A stretch of 64,000 bases of DNA from Jacaranda mimosifolia (GCA_018894105.1 CM032132.1:30679379-30743378), one strand, 5' to 3'; counted from the stretch's first letter, positions 32,605-44,902 are shown. Numbers and translations are program-made. Notes: generated by a model not told the origin, from the letters alone.

Positions 32605-32814
32605 CCCGGGAATCCCTTCTTTTTTCTTGTAGATCCATTTGCAACCTACAATCTTCTGCCCTTTGGATACATCAAACATCTCCCATGTGCTATTCTTGTG
32701 TACAGACTCCATCTCTTCACTCATAACTGTAACCCATTTATCAGAATCTGGCCTAAAAATTACCTCTTTGTATGAGACTGGATCATCTCCTACAAATTCT
32801 TCAGTTGAACTCAA
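32605..32814 (-). pseudogene. RT N-terminal start of copia 1
   Basis: W-x-x-A-M-x-E-E-M-type opening (here K-W-V-T-V-M-S-E-E-M-E-S), then G-C-K-W-I-Y-K-K-K-E-G-I-P, the standard start of copia RT. Cut off at 32605 by the solo LTR. Confidence 0.88.
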
Positions 32815-34260
32815 TGCATAAGCTACCAGATCTGAGTAGGCAAATAGATGTGGTGGTTTGATCTACCTTTTTTCCCCATCGCGAGCCAAGTGATAATTTT
32901 GGAGTGATTCATTTTTCTATTGTTGATTAGTGATAGTGCGCTCTCACCAACTTCATCGACCACCATTTGTTTTCCCTTTGAAACTTACGGAGTGTCAAGT
33001 TCAAACTCCACATTTTCCTTAATGCCCTATTGACTGCTTTGTGGGTACTCTACCTTCTTCATCATTGCAAACTCATCAAATGTCGCGTCCATGTTGATAA
33101 TCATTTTAGAGCACTTGTCATCATTACACCACAAATGATAACCTTTGACTCCATCTGCATAGTCTAGGAATATATACTTCCTAGCCCTTGGCTCAAGATT
33201 CCTATCCCGGACATGAGCATAGGCTAGATATACAAATACTCTCATATTTAAGTAATCAATAGGAGACCCAGAGCAAACTTCCATTAGTGTCTTATAGTCC
33301 AAAGCAGTCAATGATGACCTATTCACCAAATAACAAGTAGTGTTAATCGCTTCTGCCTAAAAATCCTTGGACAATTCGGCATTAAAGAGCATGCATCTAG
33401 CTCTTTTCAAGATAGTCCTGTTCATCCGTTCTGCAACTCTATTTTGTTGTGGTGTATGTACAACTGTGTGATCCGTTGTCAGTCCTCAAGTGCTTGATCT
33501 CCTTTCCTGTTTATTTTTTGATTAAGGTTTTCCATTGCTTGAAGTTGATAAATACCTCATCCTTATGCTTTAGCATGTACACGCATACTCTTCGTGAAAA
33601 GTCATCAATAAAAGTCAGCATGTACCTGGCACCTCCCTTTGAAAGAACATGAGAAGGCCACCAAAGATCTGAGCGAATGTAATCCAAGGTGCCCTTGGTC
33701 TTGTGAACTACAGTGTCGAATTTCACCCTATGTTGCTTGCCAAGCACACACTGATTGCAAAAATCTAGTTCTCCAGTTTTCTCTCCATAAAGCAAACCTC
33801 GTTTGCTTAGTTCTGACATCCCTTTCTCACTCATATGCTTAAGCTGCATATGCCACGATCTTGTAGTATCATTGACTAATGAAGAAACCACTGCAATATT
33901 AGAAACTGTGTTTCCCTGTAATATGTAAAGGCCATTCCGCTTGTCTCCCTTTATGATAAGTAATACACATTTGGAAACCTGCAGAACTCCATTTCGAGCT
34001 CTGTACTCACAGCCATTCTTATCCAGTGTACCCAGTGATATTAGATTTTTCTTTAGATTTGGAACATGACGCACATTTGTTAAGGTCCTTACTATGCCAT
34101 CATAGATTCTGATACAAACTGAGTCAATTCCTACTACCTTGTAAGAAGCATCGTTTCCCATAATCACTTTACCACCATCATATTTCTAATAAATGGTAAA
34201 CCAATCTTCTCATAGACATATGTGGTAGGAACAACCACTATCCAAAATCCATTCAAAGCT
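32815..34260 (-). pseudogene. Protease and integrase of copia 1
   Basis: The protease motif W-I-L-D-S-G-C-S-Y-H is near 34225-34255, after which the frame slips. The open stretch 34167-33511 holds the protease end, the GAG-pre-integrase H-H-C-C (W-H-M-Q-L-K-H and C-N-Q-C) and the first integrase part (I-R-S-D-L-W and F-I-D-D-F-S-R). 33329-33027 is the end of the integrase core (R-V-F-V-Y-L-A-Y-A-H-V, K-Y-I-F-L-D-Y-A). Between 33511 and 33329 the family's catalytic Glu region (N-R-V-A-E-R-M) is only partly readable. Confidence 0.83.
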
Positions 34261-34319
34261 TAGTAAAGTTTTGGCAACGTTGAGAACATACCTACCATCA
34301 AGCTCATCCTCAACAATTC

Positions 34320-34976
34320 CTACGACATCATCTCATTTCTTATTAGTTTCACCTGTATCCTTCGCCTTTCCTCATTCTGAGCAATTCCGTTTCCAGTACC
34401 CATTTCCACCACACCAAAAATACTTATCACCCTTTCTAGGCTTGGTTCGGGACTTCGATCAGCCTCTATCATTCCTCTTACTCTCGATCTCTCTTTCACC
34501 ACCAATCCTTCCCCACTTTCACTATCGTTGCTGCCCAAGACATGTTTTCTCAATTCGTTGAAATTCAATGAGGCCTTCACATCCTCCATTGAAATCATAT
34601 CTCTCTCGTACAACAAAGTAGTAACCAAGTGCCCAAAAGATTTTGGCAGAAAACACAAGAGAATTAACGCTTGGTCTTCATCTTCAATTTTAACATCTAT
34701 ACTAGCAAGATTCAAAATTACCTAATTGAAAAAAGCAATATATTGATTAATAGATGTACATTCCTTCATCCTCAATATGTATAATCGTTGTATCAAATAC
34801 AGTTGATTCGTCAGGGACTTCATTATATAGAGACTCTCTAGCTTCTTCCACAAAATCATTGGCGTGCTTTCTATGGCGACCTCTCTCAATATGTTATATG
34901 CTAATGATAACACCAGAGTACCGTAAGCCTTCGCCATGGACTCATCATTCTCTTCATCTGTCAACATCTCTAGCAA
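34320..34976 (-). pseudogene. gag of copia 1
   Basis: Two open pieces (34976-34722 and 34715-34320) carry a UBN2-type gag core (L-W-K-K-L-E-S-L-Y and F-L-P-K-S-F-G-H-L-V). A decayed zinc knuckle near 34390-34420 shows aromatic residues in place of a Cys and the His (F-W-C-G-G-N-G-Y-W-K-R-N-C). A stop separates the two pieces at about 34720. Confidence 0.83.
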
Positions 34977-35115
34977 GGAATCTTTGTCCTTTAATGCTCT
35001 CTATAAATTAACCTTGTTGACACAAGAGGGCGTGAACCTTTATCTTCCGTAGCCCAAAGTCGTTCTTTCCATCGAATTTCTCTATCTCGTACTTTATGGC
35101 TGACATCTGATCCAA

Positions 35116-35130
35116 CCTACTCCGATACCA
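35116..35130 (-). promoter_or_regulatory. Primer-binding site of copia 1
   Basis: Minus strand TGGTATCGGAGTAGG, three bases inside the 5' LTR. Close to the initiator tRNA-Met site. Confidence 0.8.
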
Positions 35131-35133
35131 ATT

Positions 35134-35624
35134 TGTTGAAATCCAGGAGGATCTATTGTAAAAACTCTCAAATAATAGTAAAGTAATTCGATGGAAACTG
35201 ACAATAAGTTTTAACGTGGTTCGACGACGTGCCTAATCTACCTAACAAAGAAAAGGAATTTATTGATCTCAAATCAAGTAACAAGTACAAATTTGAATCC
35301 CACAAATCTCACGAGAACACCCAACACCCTCGTTTTAAACTTTGTCTCGAGAAAACTATCTCAAAAGCAGTTAGAATCACTCATGTATGGTTTCTCACTA
35401 TTGTCCCAAAAAAGAGTCCTTAGCCCACGGGCATGTGCCCGGCACTATGATGCTGGCCTTCTAGTGCCGCAGCGTTGGATCACCGAATGCCCAATACCAC
35501 GAAACTAATTTTCTAGTGCCGCAATGCTGGCTATTGAATACTTGCCTAGTCTTCGCTTCTGTCGTTTTGCATTATTTCTTCCATTTCTCGTCATATGTGA
35601 CTCAAGTTTCAAGGCAAATCAACA
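35134..35624 (-). repeat. 5' LTR of copia 1
   Basis: TGTTGAAA at 35134 to ATCAACA at 35624, partner of 29150-29636. Confidence 0.9.
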
Positions 35625-35629
35625 TAGGG

Positions 35630-36365
35630 TAGGCAAACTTTGACTTCAGACTTGACCTGATTTTGTTGCCCGAGAAATTGATGATGAAAACTCTAGTATA
35701 TATATAGTATTAAATTGTAAATTCTATTAGGTTTGGCTTGAAGAAAAGAAACAGAACTCAATGCTAATTCTGAAAAAGACTTTTTGAAGATAGGATTGTT
35801 GAAATTGACATATTTGTTTCAATAGAGAAAAGTTTAGGGCTGAGGATATTTTGAAATTATTTTTAGACTTTACAGGAAAGCAGATTTTGATCAGTGGAAA
35901 TGATTTAACCAATTGGATTATGCTGCTGCACTTATCCCTGTGCAAGATCATGAACTTGAGGAGAGGTGCATAGTGGAGCAGAGGGCTTTAGTTAGCAATG
36001 ATCATCTCCAAAAAATTCTCTTTTTCTTTGGTAACATCTCTACCAAGTTTGGCACTAAGAAGATTGATTTTCTATAAGTAGAGAACAAAACTATGTTTGG
36101 AGACTCTCAGTGCAATGGCATTATTAGAATGTCAGAAAATATTCACAGGGCAATTCCTCAACAATGCAGAACTAGATGACGCTAGTAAATTGCAGAGTTG
36201 TAGAGGAAGTCTGGAGGTAAATTATGGATTTGGCGACGAGTGAGTTGAAGTTCGGATTCAAAGATGCAGAGGGTGTACTTCCTTGGCCGGTGTTGAAGAT
36301 GGTGCAATTTTCAGCTAAAATAATATCGATAGACCAGTTTTTTTAATTATAATCCTCCTTTGCTA
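35630..36365. other. Unassigned DNA right of copia 1
   Basis: Moderately mixed composition with short coding-like phrases, but no recognised motif in any frame. Confidence 0.35.
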
Positions 36366-37138
36366 ATTAACTTCTTTTGTTTTTCTCTTTACTTCATTCT
36401 TCTTCTCTTTATAACTTCATTCCATTCTATTTTGCATTTCCTTTTATTTTTCTTTATATTTCCTTCTTCTTCTCTTTTATTAAAACTTCTTTATATTTTC
36501 TTCTTCTTCTTTTCTTTATAAAATTTTTATGTTTTCTTGTTCTTCTATTTATAATTTCTTTTGTTCTTATTTGTTCAAACAAGTTATATGGAGAAGAGTT
36601 AACAAATATAAAGAAGAAAAAAGAAGTAATAAAGAGAAGAAGAATAAAGTACAAACAAGAGCAAAAGGAATAAAACAGAAGAAGGAAATATAATGAAGAA
36701 TAAAAAGAAGAAGAAGAAGGAAATCTAAAGAAGAACAAAAGATATATATGGAAAATAACAAGGAAACATCAAGGAGAACAAAAGAGTTATAAAGAGAACA
36801 TGAAGAAAATTTAAAGAAGTGCAAAAGAAATTCTAAAGAGATTAAAAAGGAAATGCAAAGAAGGACAAAAGAAGGTATATGGAGAAGAAAAAGGAAATAA
36901 AAGAAGTTACATAGAGAAGGAAGACAGAAATATAAAGACGAGCAAAAGGAAGAAAATATAAACAACAAATGAAGTTAATTATAAGGAACAACAAAGGAAA
37001 TACAGGCAAGAACCAAAGAAGTTATATAGAGGAAAACAAGAAAATATAAAGAAGAATGAAAGAAGATATAAAGAGAGAAGAAGGAAATATAGAAAAGAGC
37101 AAGAGAAACTACAAAGAGAAGAAGAAGGAAATATGAAA
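36366..37138. repeat. Polypurine minisatellite in head-to-head arrangement, array 2
   Basis: 36366-36570 is pyrimidine-rich and 36586-37138 purine-rich. The second is built of about 45-bp units such as AAGTTATAAAGAGAAGAAGG followed by AAATATAAAGAAGAACAAAAG. The first is its reverse complement, so the two form a long inverted repeat around 36578. Long ORFs here (36377-36968) are artefacts of composition. Confidence 0.8.
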
Positions 37139-37483
37139 AACCAACTTTTCATTTAGTATTCAGTCCCCACCTAAGCATTTCTCATTTTCAACTCCCCATG
37201 TGAAGTTTGAGTTTAGCCTTTACTCCCCAACCACTTAAAATGACGGAAATGACCTCATTTTAATGTTTTTATTTTTCCTTTATTCCTAAACCCTGATGTC
37301 CTAACAACTCATTTCCCTCTCTCTTTCCCATCTGTTTTTTGTTCATCTTTCTGCAGTGAAAGGAAACTTCTCTTTCCCTTTTTTTTTTTTTTTTTTTCAT
37401 TTTCTGCAATTGACTACAACATACTAGCAAAAAGCAAGCCTACTTTGTCTCCATTGTCGCATAGTAAAGCAACAATGTAATCT
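37139..37483. other. Unassigned DNA with poly(T) run
   Basis: T-rich tract at 37378-37398. No coding feature recognised. Confidence 0.4.
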
Positions 37484-37819
37484 TTGGAAAAAAATGGTTA
37501 TTTAAAAAAAAAATTCAACCTTAAAATGACGAATAGTCAGAAAGAACATCAAATTCAACTGTTAGGGAGTTGTATATATAAAGGGGAACTATATATCATG
37601 TCCATTTTTGAAAGCATGACTCTAGTGGGACTATATTTCCAACTAGAGAAAAAATGGTGTGAAATTTGCTCTCAATTGCACACAGTACAATACCTTACTC
37701 CTCATAAAAAAATATACGTAACTTCGAATTGATATTCGGGCATTGAGGTGTAGACGGTATGGTAGAACCGGCCATAACCATCGTACATGCAAAGAAGCTA
37801 CGTCTAGCTAGAATAGCTT
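37484..37819 (+). pseudogene. Decayed MULE-transposase-like C-terminus (zinc knuckle)
   Basis: An 82-codon open frame (37484-37732) has no recognised domain. In another frame at about 37736-37819 the translation L-R-C-R-R-Y-G-R-T-G-H-N-H-R-T-C-K ends in a stop. This matches the C-x2-C-x4-H-x4-C zinc knuckle at the C-terminus of MuDR-type transposases, with the second Cys changed to Tyr (TGT to TAT). The link between the two parts is inferred. No MULE domain or SWIM finger is visible, so this is at most a remnant. Confidence 0.35.
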
Positions 37820-38109
37820 GACTTTGTTGATGTATTTGTTTACTATTATGTTGCATATGTATGCTTGTTATACCTTTTTGTCATTATTGTGTAACTAATA
37901 TCTTTTTTTTTATTCATTATTACTATGTAGGAAGATGGTGCATGAAGGGGATACAATCAAAAGGATTGTATGGTGCTTAGAGACTAAAGACAGCTGCCAA
38001 TTTTTGTTTTTTTGAAGCACATGTTATAGCTAGAGTATTTGAACTATTATGTAATATTAGTTGACCTTTTGTTAGGAAGTTTGGTGTTTCTTGTGATGTA
38101 ATATATACC
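37820..38109. other. Unassigned AT-rich DNA before the GTACTT array
   Basis: T-rich with no motif. It may be the 3' region of the zinc-knuckle relic. Confidence 0.35.
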
Positions 38110-41100
38110 ATTTTTTGTTTACAATAATATTAGATATTGAAAAAAAAAAAACCCAATTTAGGCACTTATGTACTTCAAAAATGTGTTTATATACTGAAAT
38201 TGCACTTCTTGTGTACTTACAATTAGGGCTTCTGTACTTACTTTTACAATGAATGATTTTAACCTCAATTCAATGTGTGGAGCAACCCAATAAAACATAG
38301 TACATGTTAGAATATTTGGTATTGCATTTAGTGCAACATATCACATTTTAGATACATTACCAAATCTGTTGGATACCTTAAATGTAGATAAAAATACCAT
38401 TTTTTGTTAAAAATGATATTAGATATACGGAAAAAAGTATCCATTTTAGGCACTTATGCACTTCAGACATCAGTTTATGTACTGAAACTGCACATGTTGT
38501 GTACTTTCAATCATGGCTTCTATACTTGCTTTTTCAAAGAACGATTTTAACCTCAATTTAATGCCTAGAGTGACACAATAAAACATAGTACGTGTTGGAA
38601 TGTTTGGTATTGCATGTAGTGCAATGTATCACATTTTTTAGATATGTTACCAAATCTGTTGGATACTTTAAATGCAGATAAAAATACCATTTTTTGTTAA
38701 AAATAATGTTGGATATGTAGAAAAAAGTACCCATTTTAGGCACTTATGCACTTCAAACATCCGTTTATGTACTAAAACTGCACATGTTATGTACTTACAA
38801 TCAGGGCTTCTATACTTGCTTTTCCAAATAATGATTTTAACCTCAATTCAATGTGTGGAGCAACCGAATAAAACATAGTATGTGTTGGAATGTTTGATAT
38901 TACATGTAGTGCAATGTATCACATTTTTAGACACGTCACCAAATCTGTTGGATACCTTAAATGCATATAAAAAAAACCATTTCCTGTTAGGAATGATACT
39001 CTATATGTGGAAAAAATTACCCATTTTTTTAGTACCTTATGTACTTCAGAGATCTGCTTCTGTACTGAAACTGCATATGTTATGTACTTATAATTAGGGC
39101 TTCTGTACTTGCTTTTTCAAAGAACGATTTTAACCTCAATTCAATGTGTGGAGCAATCCAATACAACATTTTGATCATACTTTGTGGTCGGATGATCATG
39201 GAATGGGAAAATTAGGCAGAATGGAGATACTGTAGTTTGTTGAAGAAATAGTTTAGATTCGCACATGTTGAAATGATTTGGAATGCAAACACCTATATCC
39301 AAATACTTGTGCTTTCATTTATAGTAGTGTAAAACCATTCATGGATGGTACTGAAAATTCCTAATGCATTGATAATAACACTCCATGTTCTTATGATCAC
39401 GCAATGGCTAGATTAGGTTGAATTGTACTTAATCCCATATGTGCTGAGAATGATACCAAAAATTGGCGAAAAAGTGCCCAGTTTTAGCAATTATGTACTC
39501 TAGAACTGCATTTATGTACTTAATTTATTAATTTTGTGTACTTATTTTTTGTATTTATGTACTTGCTTTTTCAAATGTCGGGATAAGGCTCAATTCGCTG
39601 AGTGCAACAACACATAAGTTCCCCTGATGCGACAAAACTATGGTTTATTGAAGAAATAATCGTGATATTACGTGTTGAAATGGTAGGGAACTCAAACACT
39701 CACATCTAACTACTTGTGCTCTCATTCAGAGTGGTATAAACTATTGATGCATGAGCCAAATAATCCTCCTGATACTACCATGGAAAACTAGTGAATCCAT
39801 CATAACTATATGAGTCCTAAGACTAATATGCTATGATCTTATGATTACGCAATAGCTAGATTAGGCAGAATTGAACTCAATCCCTTATATGTTGAGAATG
39901 ATACCGAAAATCGACAAAAGAGTACCTAGTTTTGGCAGTTATGTACTTTAAAATTGTATTTATGTACTTAATTTGTTAATGTTGTGTACTTATTTTTTAT
40001 GTTTATGTATTTGCTTTTCCAAAGGCTGGGATGAGGCTTAATTCGATGTGTGCAACAACATAAGGCACCTTGGTGTAACAAAGCCATAGTTTGTTGAAGA
40101 AATGATCGTGATAGTACATGTTTAAATGGTTGGGAACTCAAATACCTACATCCAACCACTTGCGTTCTCATTCATAGTAGTATAAACCATTGATGCATGA
40201 GCTAAATAAATTCTCCCGACACCACCATTGGGAACCACTGAACCTATAATGACTATGAGTCCCAAGACTAATTTCATGGTCTTATAATCATGCAATAGTC
40301 AGATTAGGCCAAATTAAACTCAGTCCCTTATGTGCTGAGAATGATACTGAAAATCCACAAAAAATTACCCAGTTTTGGCATTTATGTACTTCAAAAATAC
40401 ATTTATGTATTAAATCCGCTCTATTTGTGTACTTATTTTACGTGTTTCTGTATTTTCTTTTCCAAAGGTCGAGTTTAGGCTCAATTCAATGGCTGGAACA
40501 ACAAATAAGATACCTTAACACGATAAAACTGTGGTTTGTTGAAGAAATGGTCGTGATGGTACGTGTTAAAAAGGTTGGGAACTCAAACACCCACATCCAA
40601 CCACTTGTGCTCTCATTTGTAGTAGTATAAACTATTGATGCATGAGCTAAATGAATCATCCCAACACTACCATTGAAAACCACTAAACCTATCATGACTA
40701 TATGAGTTACAGAACTAATACGTTATGGTCTTATGATCATACAATGGCAAGATTAGGCTGAATTGAACTCATTCACTTATGTGTTGAGAATAATATCGAA
40801 AATCAGTAAAAAAATACCTAGTTTTGGCAACTATGTCGAAACTGCTTTTATTTACTTAATTTGCAAATGTTGTGTACTTATTATGCATGTTTCTATACTC
40901 GCATTTCCAAAGGAGGCGGTGAGGCTCAATTCGATGCGTGGAACAACAAATAAGACACCCTAATACGTTAAAATCATGACTTGGGAACTCAAATACCCAC
41001 ATCCAACCACTTGCGCTCTCATTCATAGTAGTATAAACCATTGATGCATGAGCCAAATGAATCATCCCAACACTACCATCGAAAACTACTAAACCTATCA

Positions 41101-42000
41101 TGACTATATGAGTCACAAGACTAATACGCTATGGTTTTATGATCATACAATGGCCAGATTAGGCCGAATTGAACTCGTTCCCTTATATGTTGAGAATAAT
41201 ACTAGAAATCAGCAAAAAAATACCTAGTTTTGGCAACTATATGTGTCGAAACTGTGTTTATGTACTTAATTTGCAAATGTTGTGTACCTATTATGCTTGT
41301 TTCTATACTTGCTTTTCCAAAGGCGGAGGTGAGGCTTAATTCGATGCGTGGAACAATAAATAAGACACCCTAATGCGTCAAAATCGTGGCTTGTTGAAAG
41401 AATCATCGTGATAGTATATGTCGAAATGATTGGGAACTCAAACACCTACATCCAACCACTTGCGCTCTCATTCATAGTAGTATAAACTATTTATGCATGA
41501 GCCCAATGAATCCTCCCAACACCACCATCGAAAACCACTGAACCTATCATGACTATATGAGTCCTAGGACAAATACGTCATGTCCTTATGATCATGCAAT
41601 GGCTAGATTAGGCTGAATTGAACTTAGTTCCTTATGTGTAAAAAATACCTAGTTTTGCTGACTATGTACTTTGGAACTGTGTTTTTGTACTGAGTTTTCC
41701 CTATTTTATGTACTTATTTTGCTTGATTTTGTACTTTCTTTCCCTAAAGTCGAGTTTAACCTTAATTTGATGTTTTGAACAACATATAAGACACTCTAAT
41801 ACAATAAAATCATTTTTTCTTCAAATAATGCTCATGATGGCACGTGTTGAAATGGTTGGAAATACAAACACCAATATCTAACCACTTGTACTCTCATTCA
41901 CACTGAAAATCTACAAAAAAAAATACCCAATTTTGACAATTATGTAGTTTGGAATTGCATTTATGTACTAAGTTATCACTAGTTGTGTACTTATTTTGAG
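38110..42000. repeat. Satellite-like tandem array, unit types of about 290 and 445 bp sharing a GTACTT core
   Basis: Type A units start near 38112, 38399, 38689 and 38980 (spacing 287-291). Type B units, marked by GAGAATGATAC, start at 39446, 39894, 40337, 40786 and 41192 (spacing 448, 443, 449, 406), with degraded units at about 41630 and 41910. Both types share a core of about 130 bp in which TATGTACTT-like words recur about every 25-30 bp, followed by TGCTTTTCCAAA and CTCAATTCAATG. Type B adds a conserved TGATGCATGAGC and CCTATCATGACTATATGAGT segment. Short ORFs in the array differ from unit to unit and are not supported. Confidence 0.88.
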
Positions 42001-42369
42001 CTAACATGTAACACATATATCTTTACCAGTATATGAGTAAAATTTTGAATTATACTGAGTTGTAAACACCATCTATTATGATCATCCAAATACACAAATT
42101 ATAAAGGCTATCCAGTAAGAATAACAGAAATACTAAAACAATCACCTCAATATTCATATACAAAAAGTAAAATCATCCAGATAATAACCATCCAAACATC
42201 ATTATTAAGCCTTAAAATACGTTCAACCATGATCATCGAACAAAATTTTTGCAGCAATATGCTCAAATATTGAAACATACTTCTCAACACCCATATCTAA
42301 ATACTAAAATCATCCAAATAATAACCATCCAAACACATTATTAATCAATGTTGAAACATAGTAAACCAT
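42001..42369. other. AT-rich DNA with small duplicated phrase
   Basis: AAAATCATCCA-ATAATAACCATCCAAACA occurs at about 42170 and 42305. Otherwise unassigned. Confidence 0.4.
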
Positions 42370-42690
42370 ACTCAGCCTTTTTTTCCTTTATCCCCTAATA
42401 TCACCTTTGCCATCATCACCATTAGGTGGATCTCAACCTTAACAAATACACCTTTAGGCAAAGGATCTGCTAGAGGACTATCATTATACTTGAAAAGGCT
42501 TAAGATTGCTTCAACTTAGTTTAATTTAATGTTCAACTTTGGTTTATGATAATATACATGAAATTGGGTTCTCTTTATTGGTTAGAGGTGTTGGAACCCA
42601 AGTGTGGGTTTCAACTCTTCTGTTACCATAGGAAAGTATTGAGAAAAGCAACGAGCATATAATTCCAATTTCTTTCTTATCATTCCTACA
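42370..42690 (-). pseudogene. Unidentified decayed coding-like segment
   Basis: On the minus strand one frame reads about 105 codons with only two stops: R-K-K-L-E-L-Y-A-R-C-F-S-Q-Y-F, then E-E-L-K-P-T-L-G-F, K-R-T-Q-F-H-V-Y-Y-H, and D-S-P-L-A-D-P-L-P-K-G-V-F-V-K-V-E-I-H. TTATTTGTAG just before it resembles a splice acceptor. I do not recognise the family. It lies directly beside the GTACTT array and may belong to the same parental element. Confidence 0.3.
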
Positions 42691-43011
42691 AATAAGAAAA
42701 AAACACAAATAAGTTCTAGAAATATTTCAATGTGCATATATAATTAAGGTTCTGATACTGCATACACCAATATAAATACTGAATTGGATTATTTTAATAC
42801 TAAAAATAATAGCATACAATACTAAAAAGTGTAAATTGTATGTTTTTCAAGATAAATAATAGAAAATAATTAGATATGCTTTACACCCTTCAAACAAACT
42901 ATAATTTGAATAGAATATCTAAAATTTAGTTGACAATAAATCTAAGATTAATCATACTTTAAATTAAGTTTACCATTACAAAAGTCAAGTATTAAAACTA
43001 GATAAAGTATA

Positions 43012-44893
43012 GGGTGAATTACATCCATATCCCTTGAGGTTTGACGTAATTACCAAAAAAACCTTTACTATTTTGAAAATTACATTTACCCCCCCAAACT
43101 TTCAAACTAAAATGTAATGTTGATGCAAAGTGTAAAATGACCAAAATGCCTTTCCATTAAAAATTATAAAACAAGAAAAAATGAAAAACCTGATAGAAAT
43201 ATTAAAAGATAGAAATATTCTTGGATTTATTTGTAATATTTTTGAATTTATGAGGGTTTAATTTGATATATTTTTATCACATTCAATTTTTTAAAAATTT
43301 AAATTTGTAAGGAAAAAAGTGCAAATTTAGTCCTGTATCTTGACCCTACTAGCAAAGTGGGACTTTAGCTTTTTGACTGCAAAATTGGTACACCACCATT
43401 AAAAAATGGGCAATTTGAAGACAAATTAGGCCCGAATTCAATTTTCTTTCAGCCTGATCTTGTGTGGATCCTACGAGGCGCAACATGGCACCTTGTCAGC
43501 AAGCTTTTACCTTAACCGCTTGTGTGGCTGTTGACGTGGCATATACAATTGCCACCTCAACAAAATAAAATAAAAAATGTAATAATTTTTAAAAGATATT
43601 TATATATTTATATATATAGGCACATATCCATATATATTATATACATGTGTGTATATAAACACCCATCTCGCCCACCACCCCACCGCCAAGCACCCCCTAA
43701 CCCTCCATCAGAACGAAAACTAATAGCTGCCGCTACAAATAGCTTCGCAGGCTAGTCGATGGTGAGGTGGCCACCATCATGGTCAATGGCCATATTGCTT
43801 TTGGGGAGGCAGGAGTTGGGGTGAGGGAAACAGAAAGAAATGGAGCGGGGGTTGACACCGCCATGGCCATGGTGGCTAGATTGGGGAGTGGCGCAATAGG
43901 TGGGTATGGGAAAGGGAAAGGGAAAGGGAAATAAGGGAGGACTAGGGTGGAGCTTGAGGGGAATTCAATTTTTCATTTTTTTTAATTAATAAATAAAACT
44001 AATTAAATTGTAAATATGTTTATTATTTTAATATTATTAAGTATATAATTAAAATTACATTTTTAGATCATATATTTAAATTTTTATATTTTTAATTTTT
44101 AGTTTACTCTATTTTTAATTAATAAAAATGTTTAACTAAATTATTTTAGATGTCATTATTATTTGTTAATTTTATAAATTATTAAAAATATATTATCATG
44201 ATAGGTTTAATTTATTTTAATTTTTTACTTATTTTACTTTTTAGTTAAATTGAATTGAATTTAATTAAAATATTTTATATATATTACAATTTTAATATTA
44301 TTAGATTCTTTTAATAATATAAATTTATGTTTATCATAATTTAATATGCTATATTTTAATGATATAAATTTAATTAAATTATTTTAGATATGCTTATTAT
44401 TTTTATTATTGTTGAATATATCATTTCAATTATTAAAATTATATGTTCCAAGATGATAGATTTGATTTATATTTTTATTTTTTCTTACTTATTAAATCCA
44501 ATTGAATATATTTAACTTATCTTAAATACATTTATTATTTTAAATTCATCTTGGATTCTTCTTTGTTTTATTACATTTAAGACTTCAAACAAAAAAATAA
44601 TAACAAATACACTTGTAACCAATTAAAAAATCTTACAATACCACCCCCAAGGGTATTTTTGTTCACAAAAAAAAGTCAAACCAGGTCAAAAATAGAGTCA
44701 GTGACCCTAAGGGAATTTTTGAAATTTCACCCTAATTTTTTAATGGCGGTCTGGCAATACCATAACGGCGACTAACGGCTAGGGTGAAATATTGGATGGC
44801 GACATTGCTCAAGGAGGTAAATGTAATTTTCAAAACAATGAGGGTTTTTTGATAATTACACCAAACCTCAGGGGAAGTGGATGTAACTAACCC
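43012..44893. mobile_element. Non-autonomous Mutator-like element with about 85-bp TIRs, copy 1
   Basis: The left end GGGTGAATTACATCCATATC and the right end (reverse complement GGGTTAGTTACATCCACTTC) start an inverted repeat running about 85 bp, through GAGGTTTG-GTAATTA-CAAAAAA and TTTTGAAAATTACATTTACC. Outside stand TAAAGTATA (43003-43011) and TAAAATATA (44894-44902), a 9-bp TSD with one mismatch. A second copy in the opposite orientation is at 49809-51474. The interior has AT-rich arms and a GC-rich core (43660-43960), with no transposase. Confidence 0.85.
43660..43960. repeat. GC-rich core with CCATGG and (GGGAAA)n, member 4
   Basis: C-rich left part, G-rich right part, GCCATGGCCATGGTGGC near 43860 and four GGGAAA units at 43908-43931. 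Flanked by a TATATA tract on the left. A 77-codon frame at 43522-43755 crosses the boundary and is not credible. Confidence 0.65.
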
Positions 44894-44902
44894 TAAAATA
44901 TA

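Larger units (their letters stand above)
29150..35624 (-). mobile_element. Ty1/copia retrotransposon with both LTRs, dead (copia 1)
   Basis: LTRs of 487 bp (29150-29636) and 491 bp (35134-35624) both begin TGTTGAAA and end ATCAACA on the plus strand. Genes run on the minus strand in copia order: gag, protease, integrase, RT, RNase H. The flanks CAGGG (29145-29149) and TAGGG (35625-35629) differ by one base and fit a 5-bp TSD. The initiator-Met primer site TGGTATCGGAG lies beside the 5' LTR, and GGTGGAGAAT beside the 3' LTR suits a polypurine tract. A 1580-bp solo LTR interrupts RT. Without it the element is 4.9 kb, normal for copia. Confidence 0.92.

Noticed and set aside
36377..36968. Frames of 94-133 codons on both strands
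   Set aside because: Low-complexity translations (Phe/Ser/Leu or Lys/Glu) from the polypurine minisatellite.
38558..41116. Short frames of 60-86 codons in the GTACTT array
   Set aside because: They occur in different frames in successive units and are not conserved, so they follow the repeat rather than selection on protein.
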